Shown here piece after piece: positions 14,185-18,162 of a stretch of 18,162 nt of DNA. Positions within the stretch are counted from its first letter, which is position 1. Each line of letters opens with the position of its first letter. The notes beneath the pieces were generated by a model that saw only the letters and a list, made by a program, of their open reading frames with translations, searched no databases and had not been told where the DNA came from. Origin of the DNA: Porphyromonadaceae bacterium. Lineage in GTDB: Bacteria; Bacteroidota; Bacteroidia; Bacteroidales; UBA11471. The stretch spans positions 1 through 18,162 of the forward strand of contig JAJQIP010000175.1 of NCBI GenBank assembly GCA_021199145.1, given 5' to 3'. The position numbers and the translations under genes are program-made.

Positions 14185-17100
14185 TTAGTCATTATACTTC
14201 CTGAAATTTTCTGCTTGTTCAAAGATTTCCTTGAAAACTTCATCATTAGTTACAGGCGGATAACCATGTTTTGCCAAAGTAACTATGAGGTCCATTTTAA
14301 GTTCCGCTTTAATATCATCACGTTTTGCCCAATCAGTATATTTGGATTTATCATCGACTATCTTTTTTATCTTTGTAGCAAGAATCTTGAGTTTATCTTC
14401 TGGATATTCAAATGTGAATTTTTCGGCAATGCTTTTTAGAATATCGTAAAATGCCTTTTCTTCATAAGAGATACCCATTTCTTTGAATGATTGTTTTTCT
14501 TTGTTGATTTCTTTCAAAAGCTCAGCCATTTGGCTCGCAACCTCTGTAAGTATTTCAATTGCATTATCCTTGCGCTCGTTATATTTTTTTACCAACTCAT
14601 TCAAGCGTTTGGTGAAGTCCACACCTTGTTTATGGTTTACCTTAGAAAAATCACCAATGACCGTTTTCAACAGCCTCTCCATCAGTTTAATTTTAGTATT
14701 GGGCAACTGTAATTTGTTTAAACGTTCCATGTAGGCTTCACTTAAGATATCCAAATTTTTCTTATTACTTTTTACCTGGATAATCTCTTTTACCCCATCG
14801 GACTTAATGGCTTCCTCTATCAACTTACTTACCCGTTTGTTCATTTGAGCTATGTCAGGCGTTTCACCCTTTGTGAGTTTAAAAATGATAGCCCGAACTC
14901 CACAGAAGAAGTAAATATCCTCTCTTTCTTGTTCGGTTATTTGCTCACTATTAGTACACAAATTAAATGCTGATTTCAACTTTTGGGTGTGCCCCATAAA
15001 GTCTTTCTCTATCTCCTTGGTTGTCTGCGCATATTCAGCACCTTTATTTAGGCACTCCAATTGTTCCAATGGTGTCCCATTTGTGAATTTCGAGTGATCA
15101 AACGTCCCAAACATGCGTCTAAGTATATCGAGTTCATCTTTAACTAATGTAATGGATTGTTCAACATTTTCTATCGAATCACAACTTATATCCCCTGTAG
15201 CATAACGTTTCAAAGCCATGTTCATATTGCTTTGGATACCGATATAATCCACCACAAGACCCTTATCCTTACCGGGATATACACGATTTACACGAGAAAT
15301 CGTTTGTATCAATGTATGCTGTTGTAAAGGCTTGTCAATATACATGGTATCTAAGCAAGGAACATCAAAGCCCGTAATCCACATATCTACCACGATGGCA
15401 ATCTTGAAATTAGAATCAGGATTCTTAAATTGAGTATCTAGTTTCTTGCGGTCTTCATCACTGCCAAGTAGATTATATAATTCCTGCTCATCATCTTTGT
15501 CTCGTGTCATTACAAGTTTTATCATCTCCGAGGAAAGAGGTTTACTGTCATTGAAGGTCATTTGCTCCGCTTCTATATTATAATCAGGAGCCATTTCTGT
15601 CGTATAGGCAGATGATACAGCCCATTTTGGCCTCAATGCAATAATTCTTTTATAGAGATTATATGCGGTGGTACGATTGGCACAGACAAACATAGCTTTA
15701 CCTTTTACGGTGCCACCTTCTTTAATACGATTTTCATAGTGGGCGATAAAATCCTCTGCTACCGCTTGGAGACGATCTGGATCTCCAAGAATCTGCTCTA
15801 GTTTCGTAACAGCTTTTTTGCTCGCTTCTATCTGATATTCATTTGCGCCTTCTTCAGCACATTGTTTATAGTATGTTTCAATCTCTTGAAGTTTTTCTTT
15901 ATCAAGCAATACCTTGGCTGCACGACCTTCGTAAACAATGGGGCGGGTGATTCCGTCCGCTACCGCTTCGGCCATAGTATATGTATCGACAATATCCCCG
16001 AATACTTCAATGGTTGCATCAATCGGTGTGCCTGTGAAACCTACATAAGTGGCATTAGGTAACGAATTCCGCAAATATTTAGCAAAGCCATAACTGCGTT
16101 TTATTCCATCGCTGGTCAGGTGAATTTGCTGATTCAAATTAGCCTGTGAACGATGTGCTTCATCCGATATACAAATGATATTTTTACGGTCGGATAATAA
16201 TTGTATGTCTTCAGTAAACTTCTGAATGGTCGTCAAAAATACACCCCCACTTGTACGGTTGGTCAAATATTCACGGAGTTTTGCACGGCTTTCCACCTCA
16301 ATTACACAATTATCTCCGATAAATGTCTTTGCTTGTCCAAATTGCTCCGCTAATTGTGTATCAAGATCTGTACGGTCTGTAATAAGTAAAATAGTAGGAC
16401 TGGCGAATTCACGGCTACGCATCAGCATACGGGTCAAAAAAAGCATTGTATAGCTCTTGCCACAACCGGTAGCGCCAAAGTAAGTTCCGCCTTTACCATC
16501 ACCATCTTTATTCAATTTAGAGTGTCGACAGATATTTGCAAATAGTTTATGTGTCGCAAAGAATTGTGGATAGCGACACACAATTTTTGTCTCTTTTTTA
16601 GAAGAGTCAGGTAAGAAAACAAAATCTCTGATGACACTTAGTAAGCGTTCCTTACGGAACAATCCCTGCACCATTGTAATCAACGACGGGATGCCATCCG
16701 TGTCCTTATCATCAGCATTTACTTTACGCCATGCATAAAAGAAATCGTAGGAGGTAAATAGTGAACCATATTTATTATTTTCTCCGTCACTGATTACCAC
16801 AAACGCATTGTATTTAAACAACTCTGGGATATCCCGACGATAGCGCACCGTCAATTGTGTGTAAGCGTTTTCAATGGTTACCTCTTCTTTTACAGGACTT
16901 TTAAGTTCCAATACAACCATTGGTAGACCATTGATATAAACTATCCCATCAGGGATACGTTTTACCTCGCCTTGTATCTCCAATTGGTTGACTATACGGA
17001 ATATATTATTGCCCTCTGTCTCAAAATCAATCGGTTCAATGAAGATATTAGGTTGTGACGTATCTTCACGTTTCAACGAAAAGCCCTCTGTAATCAAGCG

Positions 17101-17352
17101 ATAGGTGGCGACATTCTTATCATATAGAGAGATGCCGTTGTCGGCAGTGAGACGTGCAATTACGCTTTCCACTTCGAGTGTAGTTATTCCTTGATTGGCG
17201 TAACGATTCCTCAAATATTTACGCAAATCATCATAGAGAAGTACATCACTTATTTCTTTGTGAATCTCTTCACCATTGGAATATATGTAGCCCTCATTCT
17301 GAAATAGCTCCATTATCGCCATCTCAAGGCTATGTTCGTTGAAGATTGTCAT
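14185..17352 (-). CDS. hsdR: Type I restriction enzyme, endonuclease/translocase subunit HsdR
   Basis: HsdR is the motor and nuclease of type I restriction complexes; it needs HsdM and HsdS to recognise sites, pulls DNA in with ATP and cuts far away. The 1055 residues show the N-terminal nuclease (Asp135 in RIPDGIVYING; Glu149-Leu-Lys151 in VLELKSP), Walker A FGATGCGKSYT (Lys299), Walker B ISDEAHRSQ (DEAH 397-400), motif III FTGTP (439-443), the second RecA-like domain with MWITGFDVP, and motif VI QTISRVNR (683-690), then a long helical C-terminal region. Length and motifs look intact. The start codon lies 23 nt inside the end of the TOPRIM gene, indicating coupled translation. hsdM and hsdS are not in this window and are expected to the right. 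Confidence 0.96.
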   Translation of the reverse strand: MTIFNEHSLEMAIMELFQNEGYIYSNGEEIHKEISDVLLYDDLRKYLRNRYANQGITTLEVESVIARLTADNGISLYDKNVATYRLITEGFSLKREDTSQPNIFIEPIDFETEGNNIFRIVNQLEIQGEVKRIPDGIVYINGLPMVVLELKSPVKEEVTIENAYTQLTVRYRRDIPELFKYNAFVVISDGENNKYGSLFTSYDFFYAWRKVNADDKDTDGIPSLITMVQGLFRKERLLSVIRDFVFLPDSSKKETKIVCRYPQFFATHKLFANICRHSKLNKDGDGKGGTYFGATGCGKSYTMLFLTRMLMRSREFASPTILLITDRTDLDTQLAEQFGQAKTFIGDNCVIEVESRAKLREYLTNRTSGGVFLTTIQKFTEDIQLLSDRKNIICISDEAHRSQANLNQQIHLTSDGIKRSYGFAKYLRNSLPNATYVGFTGTPIDATIEVFGDIVDTYTMAEAVADGITRPIVYEGRAAKVLLDKEKLQEIETYYKQCAEEGANEYQIEASKKAVTKLEQILGDPDRLQAVAEDFIAHYENRIKEGGTVKGKAMFVCANRTTAYNLYKRIIALRPKWAVSSAYTTEMAPDYNIEAEQMTFNDSKPLSSEMIKLVMTRDKDDEQELYNLLGSDEDRKKLDTQFKNPDSNFKIAIVVDMWITGFDVPCLDTMYIDKPLQQHTLIQTISRVNRVYPGKDKGLVVDYIGIQSNMNMALKRYATGDISCDSIENVEQSITLVKDELDILRRMFGTFDHSKFTNGTPLEQLECLNKGAEYAQTTKEIEKDFMGHTQKLKSAFNLCTNSEQITEQEREDIYFFCGVRAIIFKLTKGETPDIAQMNKRVSKLIEEAIKSDGVKEIIQVKSNKKNLDILSEAYMERLNKLQLPNTKIKLMERLLKTVIGDFSKVNHKQGVDFTKRLNELVKKYNERKDNAIEILTEVASQMAELLKEINKEKQSFKEMGISYEEKAFYDILKSIAEKFTFEYPEDKLKILATKIKKIVDDKSKYTDWAKRDDIKAELKMDLIVTLAKHGYPPVTNDEVFKEIFEQAENFRKYND

Positions 17353-18162
17353 GATTTATTATTGTGTCTATTTTATCAAATATGTGTTTGAAATTATTCC
17401 AACTTTCTATTGAAATTTCTATTTCGTCGTTCCTTATAGCCTCTGCAAACTCAATTTTTTTAGCTAATATGTTTTCTTCATTGAAATTATATACAGCTTG
17501 ACCGTCATTGTTTTCAACAATTTTATGTTTACCTCGATCCGATTGATTTTTTAATATTAAATCTTTATTGATTTTATGTCTCCCTGTATTTTCTGAAAAT
17601 TCATCTCCGAAAAACAGCTGATGTCCATTAGGAAGTTTCTTATGAATTTCATCATCTGAGTATAAATGTTCAATTGAAATTTTATTTTGTCCTTTATCAA
17701 TTCTTGCTTGTGGTGCGGAAATGCAGAAACCATATACATTATTACCGTACGGTTTATAGCCTTGACCATTATAATTCATGGTTTGGGAAGTTTTGTCTAC
17801 ATCACTATCGAAAATCGCAATAATTTTATGGGATTGTTTCACTTTACATAGTTGCTCTAATAATTTTTGTAAATCTGTCTCCCCATGTGGTTGATTTTCA
17901 GGAGATATTGTCTCAAAATCAATATTTATTCCCAGTTTCTCTTTTGCTTTTAAAATGTGAATGATATCTGTTTCCCCTTCTGTGATAACAATAGGTTTGC
18001 CTATTGTTTTTAATTTATTTTGGAGTCCTGTATATTTTTCGTAAAAACGATGATTTTCATATACCATCATATCATAGACTTCTTTATATATCTCATTGTT
18101 GGTTGGAGCGCAAATCATCCCATTATTATCTAAATCGATAATTTGTGATTTTCCTTTAATAG
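17330..18162 (-). CDS. TOPRIM-domain protein of unknown function, 5' end outside the window
   Basis: The frame is open to the right edge: 14 codons precede the first internal ATG (18116-18118), reading IKGKSQIIDLDNNG in a protein-like manner, so the true start probably lies beyond 18162. Counting from that ATG, a TOPRIM core is visible: VITEGETD (Glu47) and, after a helix and loop, IIAIFDSDVD (Asp104, Asp106), the Glu and DxD metal-binding set used by topoisomerases, primases, OLD nucleases and DUF4435 proteins. A later segment, ISIEHLYSDDEIHKKLPNGHQLFFGDEF, recurs in uncharacterised TOPRIM proteins that I recall. No ATPase motif is seen in the part present; an upstream ATPase domain cannot be excluded. 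It ends in TAG at 17330-17332, overlapping hsdR, so it belongs to the restriction operon. Confidence 0.75.
   Translation of the reverse strand, partial: IKGKSQIIDLDNNGMICAPTNNEIYKEVYDMMVYENHRFYEKYTGLQNKLKTIGKPIVITEGETDIIHILKAKEKLGINIDFETISPENQPHGETDLQKLLEQLCKVKQSHKIIAIFDSDVDKTSQTMNYNGQGYKPYGNNVYGFCISAPQARIDKGQNKISIEHLYSDDEIHKKLPNGHQLFFGDEFSENTGRHKINKDLILKNQSDRGKHKIVENNDGQAVYNFNEENILAKKIEFAEAIRNDEIEISIESWNNFKHIFDKIDTIINHDNLQRT

Overview
The window looks like a Bacteroidales (Bacteroidota) chromosome. The evidence is the housekeeping content, two lineage-typical families (DUF6913 and DUF4293), weak Shine-Dalgarno sites, and several exact or near copies of the Bacteroidota -7 promoter element TAnnTTTG. 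The left part is fairly G+C-rich for this order. A Barnesiella- or Muribaculaceae-like source is possible, but this is inference and not proven.

Positions 1 to about 10,000 are core genome. A partial trmD on the minus strand diverges from a plus-strand cluster: ligA, a DUF6913 protein, dapA and a DUF4293 membrane protein. A minus-strand pepT-miaA pair converges on that cluster, and the 3' ends of miaA and the DUF4293 gene overlap by 65 bp. Across a divergent promoter region lie a membrane-anchored NUC1-type nuclease, mnmE (26 nt overlap) and an HD-family hydrolase. Themes are tRNA modification (trmD, miaA, mnmE), DNA joining, lysine/diaminopimelate synthesis and peptide turnover. ligA carries an in-frame amber codon in its adenylation domain, although everything on both sides is intact.

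Positions from about 10,000 to 18,162 are visibly more A/T-rich, and every gene there is on the minus strand. Read in the direction of transcription (right to left) the order is: a TOPRIM-domain protein that runs off the right edge; hsdR of a type I restriction system, overlapping the TOPRIM gene by 23 nt; a decayed rhuM remnant; a 700-residue zinc-ribbon protein with a Vsr/DUF559-like nuclease core; a perfect 20-bp hairpin; and an archaeal-type ATPase whose promoter and start codon sit in a 51-bp near-perfect dyad. Beyond the ATPase, at the junction with the core genome, are three copies of a 15-bp sequence at an exact 33-bp period. This reads as a defence or mobile island beside mnmE. hsdM and hsdS are not in the window and would be expected further right.

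The best leads are the TOPRIM-hsdR coupling, the zinc-ribbon nuclease, the dyad-controlled ATPase, the 33-bp-period repeats and the ligA amber codon.
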